Assembly: GCA_903889565.1 (NCBI GenBank)
Contig: CAISYC010000060.1
Coordinates: 1-64,000 of the forward strand
DNA from: an uncultured beta proteobacterium
GTDB lineage: Bacteria > Pseudomonadota > Gammaproteobacteria > Burkholderiales > SG8-41
Direction of reading: 5' to 3'
DNA: 64,000 nt
Positions 7,950-16,378 of this stretch are shown one piece after another; the first letter of the stretch is position 1, and every line of letters starts with the position of its first letter. The notes under the pieces were generated by a model, which searched no databases, was not told the DNA's origin, and saw nothing but the letters and a program-made list of their open reading frames with translations. Position numbers and translations under genes: made by a program.

Positions 7950-9422
7950 TCAGACCATCAACAGATGCCGCAGCCCGCGGATATTGCGCAGCTTTTCGAT
8001 GTTCCATACCGTATCGACGAGCTCGCGCGCGCGGCGCTTGCCGATCACCGGCGCGCACAGCAGATAGCATTTCTCATCGACCTCGTCGCGCGTCATCGGA
8101 TTCTGCGGCGTGCCGCGCACGTCGGGCGTGTGCTCGCGCAGCACGCGGCCATCGCGCAGCGTCAGTTCGACGATGCCGCCGCGGCGCGGCAGCGCCCTGT
8201 CCAGCTCGTCATCGCCCCTGAGCTCGACGCGACGGCGCAACGCCAGAACCTTGGGGTCGTTCATGCGCTTTTCGTCGTGGGCCGCCTCCAGCGTGGCGGT
8301 GCCGTCGAGCAGCATCACCGCCACCATGTACTGCATGTTGATGTCGGGCATGCTGCGGTTATCCGCGGTTTTCGCCCCCTGATGCGACACCAGCACCAGC
8401 ACCTTCTCGACGTCGTCGGCTTTGAATTTGTTGTTCTTGATCAGAATCGCCAGCGCGTCGAGCGGCGCCTGGATCGGACTGCCAACCGTCCAGCGTTTGA
8501 TATTGGTATTCACGATCTCGAACGTTTCACCAAGCCCGCGCGCGAACTGCTCGGGATTGCTTTTCGGCCCGAACGCGAAAAACAGATTGCGGTCGCCGCT
8601 GAACACGTCGTCGATGCCGGTCATGCCGGAAGCCACCATGTCCGTGGCCGTCGTGCCGTTGCGCGCCGGCATGCCGCCGAACAAAAACGACTTTTCGACG
8701 TGCTCGGTGTCGCGCGGATAATTCGACAACCCCGCCGCCTGTGTCGCCGTGTACGACAGCACATGGCGTATCTGGTCGGCCGTCAGCCCGGCGATCGCCG
8801 CGGTTGCCGCCGCCGCACCGAACGAAGTTCCGATGCTGTGGGTATCGCGCCCGGCTTCGGCCAGCGCGTAGCCGCCGAGCGCAAACGAAGCACGTGTGCC
8901 GATGTCATAACCGAGCGTGACCGCGCGCAGCAACTTCGTACCGTCGCATTGCTTGCGCTCGGCCATCGCCAGCGCCGCCGGCACGATTGCGCATCCCGGA
9001 TGCGTCAGCGACGGCGCATGCGAATCATCGGTCTCGTCGGCCTGCGCAAGCATGCCGTTGATCAGCGCCGCGTTGACCGCGGTCGTCATCACGCGCGAAC
9101 CGGCGATACAGGCCTCCGGCCTGCCGCCAAGCGTCTTGACGTAGGCGATGGCCCTGACGCCGGGCAAAAGGCGCGAGCCCGATATCATCGATGCCAGCGT
9201 ATCGATCAGGTGATGTTTGGCGTGCTCGGTCACGTTATCGGGCAGCGGGCTCTTCAGTGCCTGCGCGATGTATTGCGAAACGCGTTGCATCAGCGGCGAT
9301 ATCGGTGTCGGCGCCACCGCATCGCCCTCGGCCGCGCGCGCGCCCAGCGCGACAATCCACGCGCCGGCCAGGGCGCGCTGCAGCACCGCGCGACGGGTGA
9401 TGCTGTTATTGATCGTATCCAT
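7950..9422 (-). CDS. MmgE/PrpD family protein with Tat-like signal
   Basis: A 490-residue member of the MmgE/PrpD family (2-methylcitrate dehydratase, cis-aconitate decarboxylase and relatives). Family blocks include HLIDTLASMISGSRL, a DETDDSHAPSLTHPG segment, TLGYDIGTR and LSYTATQAAGLS. The start at 9422 follows a perfect GGAGGAGATGAT ribosome site. The N-terminus has SITRRAVLQRALAGAW, a twin-arginine-like signal, which is unusual for this normally cytoplasmic family. It follows the SMP-30 gene by 31 bp on the same strand, probably as an operon. The substrate is unknown. It is clearly related to the gene at 26992. Confidence 0.88.
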   Translation of the reverse strand: MDTINNSITRRAVLQRALAGAWIVALGARAAEGDAVAPTPISPLMQRVSQYIAQALKSPLPDNVTEHAKHHLIDTLASMISGSRLLPGVRAIAYVKTLGGRPEACIAGSRVMTTAVNAALINGMLAQADETDDSHAPSLTHPGCAIVPAALAMAERKQCDGTKLLRAVTLGYDIGTRASFALGGYALAEAGRDTHSIGTSFGAAAATAAIAGLTADQIRHVLSYTATQAAGLSNYPRDTEHVEKSFLFGGMPARNGTTATDMVASGMTGIDDVFSGDRNLFFAFGPKSNPEQFARGLGETFEIVNTNIKRWTVGSPIQAPLDALAILIKNNKFKADDVEKVLVLVSHQGAKTADNRSMPDINMQYMVAVMLLDGTATLEAAHDEKRMNDPKVLALRRRVELRGDDELDRALPRRGGIVELTLRDGRVLREHTPDVRGTPQNPMTRDEVDEKCYLLCAPVIGKRRARELVDTVWNIEKLRNIRGLRHLLMV

Positions 9423-9453
9423 ATCATCTCCTCCGGTATTTTTGGAATGTTTT

Positions 9454-10371
9454 TTACTGATGCGAATACATTGCACGCCCTGCCACCGGCAAACGCGCGC
9501 GCATTACGGTACCGGTTTCCGATTCGGTGATGTAAATCACCCGGTTATCGACACCGCCATAAGCAATATTGGTATTGATATCCCCCGCGCAGGTTTCAAC
9601 CCGCAACAGCGGCACACCCTTCTTGCTGAATAGCCAGACGTTGCCGCTGCGCGCATGCACTACGGCAACGTTGCCTTCGACATCCATCGCCAGCCCGTCG
9701 GGCCCGCTCGGCCCGTACAACTGGTAGAACACGCCGACCTTGGTCAGGCTGCCGTCTTTCATCAGCGGGCCGCGCCAGATGCAGTTGCCGCGCGTCACCG
9801 CGATATAGAGCACGTTCTCCTCCGGGTTCATCACCAGGCCGTTCGGGCTCGGCACGGTATCGATCAGGCAATCGAGTTGGCCCGATGCCGACAAACGGTA
9901 AACGCGGCCGGTCGGATCATGCAGACCGGTCTGGCCCTGATCGGTAAAGTAGAGATCGCCGTTCGACGCAAAAAACAGATCGTTGACGCCCTTGAAGCTC
10001 TCCGAATGGCGGCGGCCGAGGAAGGAGTCGACTCTGCCGCTCGCGGGATCGAGCACCATGATGCCGTTGCGGTAGTCGGTAATGAAAATGCGGCCGTCCT
10101 TGTGAATCTTGAGCCCGTTCGGTTCGCCGTCGTATTCAGTAACCAGCGTCCATTCGCCGGCCGGCGAAATACGAAAGATGCGGCCGAACGGTATATCGGT
10201 CACATACAAATTGCCGGCACGGTCGAAGGAAGGCCCTTCGAGAAAGGAATGAATGTCCGCGCCGCCGCTGTTGGCCGTCACCCACGGCGTCACCACACCG
10301 CGCTTGCGAAAATGTGCGGGCATTGCCGAGAATACTTCGGCCTTGACCACCGGCACCGAAAATCCAAACAT
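9454..10371 (-). CDS. SMP-30/gluconolactonase/LRE family beta-propeller
   Basis: A 305-residue six-bladed propeller hydrolase of the SMP-30/gluconolactonase type, usually a metal-dependent lactonase. Typical blocks are FLEGPSFDRAGNLYVTD, NGLKIHKDGRIFITD, GVNDLFFASNGDLYFTD, PSPNGLVMNPEENVLYIA and GPDGLAMDVEGNV. The ATG at 10371 is preferred to the one at 10383 because GGAGAACCTC lies just upstream of it. It is followed by the MmgE/PrpD gene 31 bp later and is divergent from the FAH-family gene, suggesting a small lactone/hydroxy-acid pathway. Confidence 0.88.
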   Translation of the reverse strand: MFGFSVPVVKAEVFSAMPAHFRKRGVVTPWVTANSGGADIHSFLEGPSFDRAGNLYVTDIPFGRIFRISPAGEWTLVTEYDGEPNGLKIHKDGRIFITDYRNGIMVLDPASGRVDSFLGRRHSESFKGVNDLFFASNGDLYFTDQGQTGLHDPTGRVYRLSASGQLDCLIDTVPSPNGLVMNPEENVLYIAVTRGNCIWRGPLMKDGSLTKVGVFYQLYGPSGPDGLAMDVEGNVAVVHARSGNVWLFSKKGVPLLRVETCAGDINTNIAYGGVDNRVIYITESETGTVMRARLPVAGRAMYSHQ

Positions 10372-10476
10372 GAGGTTCTCCATTCGTGGCAGCGTCTTCG
10401 TCGCGGCGAGCGGCGACATGCGCGTCTTTTGCCGGTAGCATAGCGGACTTGCCAATCGAATGCAGGAGCACAAACG

Positions 10477-11181
10477 ATGACGATGAAACTCGCGATCCCC
10501 GGCTGGGACGTACCGACGCTGGCAGTGGCCGGCAGCAGTGAGCGCATTGCCGTGCGCAGGATTTTCTGCATGGGTCTGAACTATCACGATCACAAAAAAG
10601 AAATGGGCATCACCACCGACGTGCCGCCCTTCGTCTTCACCAAGGCGACCTGTCATGCCGTCGCCTGCGAGCCCGAAAAAGTCACTGATCTCAAATATCC
10701 AAGCAGAACCACCAACTACCAGTGGGAATGCGAACTCACCGCGGTGATCGGCAAAACCTGCATCAACGTCAGCGCCGCCAACGCCAACGACTACATCTGG
10801 GGCTACGCGGTCGGCCTCGACATGACGCGCCGCGACCTGCAGCTCTGGTGCAAGGACCACGCGCTGCCGTGGGAAATCGGCAAGGATGTCGAACAGTCGG
10901 GACCGGTCGGCGCCGTCGTGCCCGCGTCGAAGATGGGGCACCCGACGGCCGGCGCGCTGTGGCTCACCTGCAACGGGGTGACCAAACAGAAATCCGACAT
11001 CAGCCAGATGATCCTCGACACACCGCATATCATCGAATGGCTGTCGTCCTACTACACGCTCGAACCCGGCGACGTCATCATGACCGGCACGCCGGGCGGC
11101 ATCGGGCCGGTGAAGGTTGGTGATGTGGTTGAAGCAGGGATTGGCGATTTGCCGGTGCTGAAAGTGCGCATCGTTGCATAA
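10477..11181 (+). CDS. fumarylacetoacetate hydrolase (FAH) family protein
   Basis: A 234-residue single-domain FAH-family enzyme. Relatives include acylpyruvases, 2-hydroxyhepta-2,4-diene-1,7-dioate isomerases and oxaloacetate decarboxylases. Seen in the sequence: FCMGLNYHDHKKEMG, the metal-binding pair in WECELTAVIG, GLDMTRRDLQ (third acidic ligand region) and MTGTPGGIGPVKVGD near the end, all in family order. An AGGAGCACAAACG ribosome site precedes the ATG. It is divergent from the SMP-30 gene (105 bp apart), so both may share a control region. It is likely a cytoplasmic C-C hydrolase or isomerase in aromatic or sugar-acid breakdown. Confidence 0.88.
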   Translation: MTMKLAIPGWDVPTLAVAGSSERIAVRRIFCMGLNYHDHKKEMGITTDVPPFVFTKATCHAVACEPEKVTDLKYPSRTTNYQWECELTAVIGKTCINVSAANANDYIWGYAVGLDMTRRDLQLWCKDHALPWEIGKDVEQSGPVGAVVPASKMGHPTAGALWLTCNGVTKQKSDISQMILDTPHIIEWLSSYYTLEPGDVIMTGTPGGIGPVKVGDVVEAGIGDLPVLKVRIVA

Positions 11182-11223
11182 ACATACGATGCCAGTTCCA
11201 TCGCGAGGGTTTTGCCTCCCCCT

Positions 11224-11521
11224 GAGAGCCGCCGAGCAGCGCAGCCGTGTCGGGGGAAGTCGGCGAGGACTGTCTGAGCCCTTGCCGCGCAGCGGCTAGG
11301 GCGAGTTCCGCAGCCGCCCGACACGGCGAGCAGCACAGGGAAGTCCGAAGGACCGGCGAACCGGGGCGGCCTTCTCTTTGGTTACTTTCTCTTGGCCGCA
11401 CAAGAGAAAGTAACCGGCCGCCGGGCCGCCCCCGGCGACTTTCAATACCGCAAACGCGTGGGCAACATGTTGCCCACCCTACAATATTCATACGGCACAG
11501 CTGCGCTGCTCGGCGGCTCTC
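11224..11521. repeat. 298-bp intergenic element with 22-bp perfect inverted ends
   Basis: The ends 11224-11245 and 11500-11521 are perfect 22-base inverted repeats, read from the left as GAGAGCCGCCGAGCAGCGCAG plus C. Inside lie three more palindromes: a pair at 11244-11254/11317-11327, a 15-bp hairpin with a 6-base loop at 11380-11394/11401-11415 (GGTTACTTTCTCTTG arm) and a 20-bp perfect palindrome at 11458-11477. There is no coding capacity that looks real. It occupies most of the gap between the FAH gene and the deacetylase gene. It could be a MITE-like or REP-cluster element. Confidence 0.7.
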
Positions 11522-11601
11522 AAGGGGAACCCAAATGCGCCGCTTGGGACACTTCGCTTTTGTGGCGCAGGCGCCTCGCCTGCGTGAGCTGCCGCAGCCA
11601 G

Positions 11602-12510
11602 TTAGCTTCCGGGAATCACACCCGCCGGCTGCACCAAACAAAAATCCGCAATATCCCCCGGCCGGCACTTCCAGACCCGTTCCATCAACTTGTTCTGAAA
11701 ACAATGCTGCAACGCCCGCCGCAGCGGGCGCAGGCGGAATGGATAGCCGAAGGTATGCGGGTGGATCGACACGTTGAACACCAGCGGATGCTGCGCGCTC
11801 TGCTCGACCATCTCTTCAAACTGGTCGACCAGCATGTCGCAGAATTCGCGCGCGCTGTGCTGTCGATGAATGATCTGCGGCGAATCGTTGAGTTCGACCG
11901 GATAGGGCACCGACAGCAGCGGGCCGGCGCGCGTCCTCAGCCACATCGGTTGGTCGTCGCAGGGCCAGTCGGAAAAATACACGTAGCCCGCCTCCTTCAG
12001 GAGATCGGGCGTCCATGAATGCTCATACGAACCGCCGGAGAACCAGCCGCGCGGTTGCTTGCCTTCGTGCTGAATGAAGGTCTCGGTGACTTCGCGGATC
12101 ACGCGCCGCTCGTCTTCCTCCCAGCGGAAATCGTTGAAGTTCTCGGCGTTGTTGCGGCCATGCGCAATGATCTCGTCGCCGCGGCGCCGGATGCGTTCGA
12201 AAATCTGCGGCGCTTCGCCGTACAGCATGCTGTTGGTGTTATGCACCAGCGGAATATCCAGTTCGTCAGCGAGATCGAACAGCCGCCAGATACCGATGCG
12301 GTTGCCGTAGTCGCGCCACGAATAATTGCGGTTGGTCTGCGGCTCGCCGTGTTTGGCGTTGTCGTGACCGCGCCCCTTGCCGAAGGCATGCACCGAAATA
12401 TTCGTGGTCAGACAAAACGCCAGCCGCTTGCCGCCGGGCCAGGAATAATCCTTGCGCTCGATGAGCGGCAGATAGTCGTAACGGCCGTGGTGCGGAAGTT
12501 TGAATGTCAT
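11602..12510 (-). CDS. polysaccharide deacetylase (NodB-like) family protein
   Basis: A 302-residue protein of the carbohydrate esterase 4/NodB superfamily, closest in pattern to the PuuE/allantoinase-like branch. Visible features are LTTNISVHAFG, DYGNRIGIWRLFDLADEL, the histidine motif AHGRNNAENF, GWFSGGSYEHSWTPDLL and VSIHPHTFGYP. The classical metal Asp-Asp pair is replaced by TTN, as in some of these relatives. The ATG at 12510 is taken as the start; an in-frame ATG 18 bases upstream exists and neither has a strong ribosome site. It probably acts in the cytoplasm on an amide or N-acyl compound. Confidence 0.83.
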   Translation of the reverse strand: MTFKLPHHGRYDYLPLIERKDYSWPGGKRLAFCLTTNISVHAFGKGRGHDNAKHGEPQTNRNYSWRDYGNRIGIWRLFDLADELDIPLVHNTNSMLYGEAPQIFERIRRRGDEIIAHGRNNAENFNDFRWEEDERRVIREVTETFIQHEGKQPRGWFSGGSYEHSWTPDLLKEAGYVYFSDWPCDDQPMWLRTRAGPLLSVPYPVELNDSPQIIHRQHSAREFCDMLVDQFEEMVEQSAQHPLVFNVSIHPHTFGYPFRLRPLRRALQHCFQNKLMERVWKCRPGDIADFCLVQPAGVIPGS

Positions 12511-12536
12511 TGCGTCTACCCAAAACATAAAAACAC

Positions 12537-12657
12537 AGCCGCAGAGGACACAGAGTTCACAGAGGAAAACCCGTCAAGTTCGATACGGAATATCCATGCG
12601 AATCATGGTCACGCCGTTTACTTGCCCTTCCCTGTGTTCTCTGTGCCCTCTGTGGCT
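12537..12657. repeat. CACAGAGG-type imperfect inverted repeat
   Basis: The left arm near 12537-12567 (AGCCGCAGAGGACACAGAG and on) is the imperfect reverse complement of the right arm near 12628-12657 (ending CCTCTGTGGCT). The unit separates the deacetylase and Bug genes. A looser relative is at 22421..22565. Confidence 0.55.
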
Positions 12658-12666
12658 AAATTGCTT

Positions 12667-13635
12667 TTAATCCACTTTCGCGCCGGATTCCTTGACCACC
12701 TTCGCCCACTTCGCGATGTCGGCGCGCACAAAACGGCCGAAGTCGTCGGCGCTCATCGGCTGCGGCTCGGCGCCGAGTGCGGCGAGGCGTTCCCTGACGT
12801 CCGCGGCGCCGAGCACTGCAACGATGTCGGCATTGATTTTCGTCACCAGTTCCTTCGCCAGCCCCGGCGGCGCGAACACGCCGTACCAGGAATTCACTTC
12901 GTAGCCCGGCAGTCCGGACTCGGCGACGGTCGGCGCGTCGGGCAGCAGCGGCGAGCGCTTCGCGCTCGTCACCGCGATCACGCGCAGGCGACCGGACTTC
13001 ACATAGGGCATCGCCGGCGGCAGGCCCATCGATGCCATTTGCACCTGCCCGGCGAGCAGATCGCTCACCATCTGGCCGGAGCCGCCCTTGTACGGGATGT
13101 GCGTCATTTCGACCTTCGCCATCGTCTTGAACAGTTCCATCGACAGATGGTTCGGCGAACCGTTGCCGGCGGAACCGAAATTGAGTTCGTTGGGCCGCGC
13201 CCTTGCCAGCGCGATCAGTTCTTTCACCGAGCGCACCGGCACCGATGGATGCACCGCAATCAGGCTCGGAAACGCCGCGATCGCGGTGATCGGCACGAGA
13301 TCGCGGGCGAGGTCATAGTGCAGATTGCTGAACAGGCTCATGTTGATCGCGTGCGGCGCACCGGCCACCAGCAGGGTATAGCCGTCGGCCGCCACCGATT
13401 TGGCGACGTACTCGGCGCCGATGTTGCCGCTGGCGCCGACGCGGTTGTCGGCGAGCACGATCTGGCCCCAGCGCTCATAGAGTTTTTGCGCGGTAATGCG
13501 CGCCAGCACGTCGGTGGCGCCGCCGGGCGCGAACGGCACGATCATGCGCACGGTTTTGTTCGGATAATCCTGAGCCGACGCTACGGCGGCAATCAACAGC
13601 AGAAACACAAGACTGCGACGCGTGAGTCCGAGCAT
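12667..13635 (-). CDS. Bug/TctC-family tripartite tricarboxylate receptor
   Basis: A 322-residue secreted binding protein. The ATG at 13635 follows AGAGGGGAAC and opens a short signal peptide ending VASAQ, before DYPNKTVRMIVPFAPGG. The family blocks DNRVGASGNIG, DGYTLLVAGAPH, FGSAGNGSPNHLSMELF and HIPYKGGSGQM are intact. It ends GAKVD, shared with several paralogues here. It is transcribed towards the deacetylase gene on the same strand, 157 bp away with a repeat between, so co-transcription is uncertain. Confidence 0.93.
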   Translation of the reverse strand: MLGLTRRSLVFLLLIAAVASAQDYPNKTVRMIVPFAPGGATDVLARITAQKLYERWGQIVLADNRVGASGNIGAEYVAKSVAADGYTLLVAGAPHAINMSLFSNLHYDLARDLVPITAIAAFPSLIAVHPSVPVRSVKELIALARARPNELNFGSAGNGSPNHLSMELFKTMAKVEMTHIPYKGGSGQMVSDLLAGQVQMASMGLPPAMPYVKSGRLRVIAVTSAKRSPLLPDAPTVAESGLPGYEVNSWYGVFAPPGLAKELVTKINADIVAVLGAADVRERLAALGAEPQPMSADDFGRFVRADIAKWAKVVKESGAKVD

Positions 13636-13664
13636 GTTCCCCTCTCTGTCGGTCGAACGGGGCC

Positions 13665-13748
13665 CGTCGTTCCGCGCAAGCGGAGACCCGGGTTTTGTAA
13701 TTGATCCGTTCAACCAACGGCTGGATTCCCGCGTGCGCGGGAATGACG
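13665..13748. repeat. intergenic repeat unit with dRS3-like core
   Basis: An imperfect inverted unit starting CGTCGTTCCGCGCAAGCGG and ending in a core ATTCCC-N8-GGGAAT (13725-13744) followed by GACG. The core fits the dRS3 pattern known from Neisseria. Related units are at 20919..21001 and 29532..29597. It lies in the 231-bp gap between divergent genes. Confidence 0.6.
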
Positions 13749-13866
13749 TTGTGCATGCATTCTGCCAAAAGCGCGCCCGCCGCACCACAGATGTTTCGCG
13801 CCGTTCACACAGCGACGGTAAATCCATGCGGTAGAATGAACAAAAAACACCCCATGAGGAGACCGC

Positions 13867-15171
13867 ATGTCCGCAGCCGCGCCGCTTTCACGCAATGTCA
13901 CCCGTCTCGCCCATCTCGACCTGCCGGGTTCCGGCCAGGTTTATGTGCACGGCAACTACGCCTACCTCGGCCATCTGCCGAACAAAGCGGGCCTCGGCAC
14001 CAGCATCATCGACATCTCCGATCCGCGCAAACCCAAAGTGGTGTCGCAGCTCAACCTCGACGACCCGACCTCGCACAGCCACAAGGCGCGCGTGATCGGC
14101 GACATCATGATTACAAACAGCGAGCGCAACATGACCAAGATCGGCCGCAAGGCCGACGAGTTGCCGGGCCTGCGCACCCGCCTCAAGGCAGAAATCGGTC
14201 GCGAGCCGAACCACGCCGAACTCGCCGAAAAACTCGGCGTCAGTGCCGCCGACATCCCGGCGGTCGAAGAAGCCCAGCGCAATCCCTACAACATGGGCGG
14301 CTTCAAACTGTGGGATGTCTCCGACAAATGCAAACCGAAACTCATCTCGTTTCAGAAAACCCACGGCATCGGCGTGCACCGCTTCGACATGGACGCCAGC
14401 TACGCCTACATCTCGACCGAAATGCCGGGCTTCATCGGCAACATTCTGGTCATTTACGACATCCGCAACCCGTCCAAGGTCGAGGAAGTCTCGAAATGGT
14501 GGATGCCGGGCCAGAAGGAAGGCGAACACAAATCATGGCCGGGCCGCCAGCACCGTCTGCACCACGCGCTGCGCTCGGGCGATCGCCTGTTCGCCGGTTG
14601 CTGGCACGGTGGTGTTCGCATCATCGATGTCTCCGACATCAAAAAGCCCACCACCATCGGCGAGTACAACTATCACCCGCCGTTCCCGGAACCCAGCCAC
14701 ACCTTCATGAACGTGCCCTTCGAAGTCGCCGGCCGCAAGATCGCGCTCGCCATCGATGAAGAAGATCACGCGCACGACGGCGCCGAAATGGCGCGCCGCC
14801 GCGGCCGCCCGCACGGCTGTATGTGGGTGTTCGACATCACCGACCCGAAGAAAATGTTCCCGTTGTCGATTTTCGAAGTCAGCGAACTCGACTCACCCTA
14901 CAGCCGCGCCGCTCCCGGCCGCTTCGGCGCCCACCAGTTCCACGAGCGCATGGACGACACCCTGGTCTACTGCGCGTGGTTCGCCGGCGGCCTGCGGATC
15001 GTTGACATCGCCGACCCCACGGCGCCGCAGGAAGTCGGCCACTACATCCCGGAGCCATTGCACGGCCAGGCCGGCCCACAGACCAACGATATCGACGTCG
15101 ATCACCGCGGCATCATTTACGTCGTCGATCGCGGACCGGGATTCAACATTCTCGAGTTCAATCGCAAATAG
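13867..15171 (+). CDS. LVIVD-repeat beta-propeller protein with a helical insertion
   Basis: A 434-residue protein built of LVIVD-type propeller repeats; blades carry YAYLGHL, SIIDISDPRKPKVV, LVIYDIRNPSKVEEV, VRIIDVSDIKKPTTI and LRIVDIADPTAPQEV. Between the second and third blades (about residues 101-138) is a helical insertion containing GREPNHAELAEKLGVS, which resembles a sigma-70 region 3 helix-turn-helix. No signal peptide is visible, so it is probably cytoplasmic. The function is unknown; relatives are annotated only by the repeat. An AGGAGACCGC ribosome site precedes the ATG. A terminator follows at 15191. Confidence 0.85.
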   Translation: MSAAAPLSRNVTRLAHLDLPGSGQVYVHGNYAYLGHLPNKAGLGTSIIDISDPRKPKVVSQLNLDDPTSHSHKARVIGDIMITNSERNMTKIGRKADELPGLRTRLKAEIGREPNHAELAEKLGVSAADIPAVEEAQRNPYNMGGFKLWDVSDKCKPKLISFQKTHGIGVHRFDMDASYAYISTEMPGFIGNILVIYDIRNPSKVEEVSKWWMPGQKEGEHKSWPGRQHRLHHALRSGDRLFAGCWHGGVRIIDVSDIKKPTTIGEYNYHPPFPEPSHTFMNVPFEVAGRKIALAIDEEDHAHDGAEMARRRGRPHGCMWVFDITDPKKMFPLSIFEVSELDSPYSRAAPGRFGAHQFHERMDDTLVYCAWFAGGLRIVDIADPTAPQEVGHYIPEPLHGQAGPQTNDIDVDHRGIIYVVDRGPGFNILEFNRK

Positions 15172-15190
15172 CGATTCAGTCGATGCAAAC

Positions 15191-15218
15191 AAAAACGCGG
15201 GCGAATGCCCGCGTTTTT
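15191..15218 (+). terminator. Rho-independent terminator, bidirectional
   Basis: A perfect 12-bp stem (AAAAACGCGGGC with its complement) and a 4-base GAAT loop, with T-runs on both sides. It lies between the convergent LVIVD gene (ends 15171) and Bug gene (ends 15238) and can serve both. Confidence 0.88.
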
Positions 15219-15237
15219 TTGTCGCGTATGGCCTGCG

Positions 15238-16218
15238 CTACTCGATGTGCACGTTCGCGGCCTTCACCACCTTCGCCCACTTCGGAATTTCACGCGCGAT
15301 GTGATCGGCGAATTCCTTCGGCGTGCCGCCGATGACCTCGGCGCCGAGGCCGGCGAGTTTTTCGCGCACGTCGGCCATCTGCAGCGCGCGGTTGATTTCG
15401 GCATTGAGCTTGTTGATGATCGCCACCGGCGTGCCGGCATTGGTCAGCACGCCGTGCCAGGTCGTAGCTTCGAAACCCGGCACGCCGGCTTCGGCGATGG
15501 TCGGCAGGTCTTTCAGCGCAGCCACGCGCTTGGCCGTGGTCACGCCGAGCGCGCGCAGCTTGCCCGACTGTATGTGCTGCATTACCGACAGCGAAGTGGC
15601 AAACATCATATGCGTCTGGCCGGCCATCAGATCGATCAGCGCCGGCGCCGCGCTTTTGTAGGCAATCGCCTCGATCGAAGTGCCGGTCATGCTCTTGAAC
15701 AGTTCCGCCGCCAGATGCGCGTTGGCGCCAGTGCCTGAATTTGCATAGTTCAACTGGCCCGGCCGCGCCTTTGCCAGCGCGATCAGTTCCTTCACGTTCT
15801 TCACCGGCAGCGCCGGATGCACGACGAGGATGTTCGGTTGCGTCGCCACCAGCACGATAGGGGCAAAGTCCTTGATCGGATCAAACGGCAGTTTCTTGTA
15901 GAGACTCGGATTGGCGCCGAAGGTCGCATTGTTGCCGGTAACCAGCGTGTAGCCGTCGGGCGGCATCTTCGATGCAATCTCGGTGCCGATGTTGCCGCCG
16001 GCGCCGGCGCGATTTTCAATTACCACCGGCTGACCGAAGGCCTCGGCGAGTTTTTGCCCGAGCAGGCGCGCCAGAATGTCGGTCGGTCCCGCCGGCAGAT
16101 TCGGCGCGATGAAACGGATCGCCTTGACCGGATATTCCTGCGCCTGCGCTGCGGACGTCGCCAGCAGAATTGCCGCGCCCGCGAACGCGCGACGCGTCGC
16201 ACCGTAACCGTTCAACAT
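15238..16218 (-). CDS. Bug/TctC-family tripartite tricarboxylate receptor
   Basis: A 326-residue receptor. The N-terminus has ATRRAFAGAAILLATSAAQAQ, a signal peptide with an arginine pair, so Sec or Tat export is possible. It continues EYPVKAIRFIAPNLPAGPTDI, ENRAGAGGNIGTE and DGYTLVTGNNATF, then YANSGTGANAHLAAELF and AYKSAAPALIDLM. A GAGAGGAGCAGC ribosome site supports the start at 16218. It converges with the LVIVD gene through the terminator and is divergent from the LigI-like amidohydrolase (160 bp apart). A shared regulator region with that enzyme is possible, but no operator was recognised. Confidence 0.92.
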   Translation of the reverse strand: MLNGYGATRRAFAGAAILLATSAAQAQEYPVKAIRFIAPNLPAGPTDILARLLGQKLAEAFGQPVVIENRAGAGGNIGTEIASKMPPDGYTLVTGNNATFGANPSLYKKLPFDPIKDFAPIVLVATQPNILVVHPALPVKNVKELIALAKARPGQLNYANSGTGANAHLAAELFKSMTGTSIEAIAYKSAAPALIDLMAGQTHMMFATSLSVMQHIQSGKLRALGVTTAKRVAALKDLPTIAEAGVPGFEATTWHGVLTNAGTPVAIINKLNAEINRALQMADVREKLAGLGAEVIGGTPKEFADHIAREIPKWAKVVKAANVHIE

Positions 16219-16378
16219 GCTGCTCCTCTCTTATGGCGATCGCCGTTTTCCTGCAGTCTAGCAAACCGCGGCGGCCGCAACCATTGGCAATCGCCGAAAT
16301 GACGCGCTGTGTATACTCGGAGAAAATGATCTCCCCCGGCAAGGTGCGCGAATCCGCACCCCGAACAGACAAAATAAA

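Noticed and set aside
7893-9530. 545-codon plus-strand frame opposite the MmgE/PrpD gene
   Set aside because: Shadow of a gene with a perfect ribosome site and family motifs.
16284-16317. promoter TTGGCA...TATACT upstream of the LigI-like gene
   Set aside because: The spacer is 22 bases, too long for a sigma-70 promoter.
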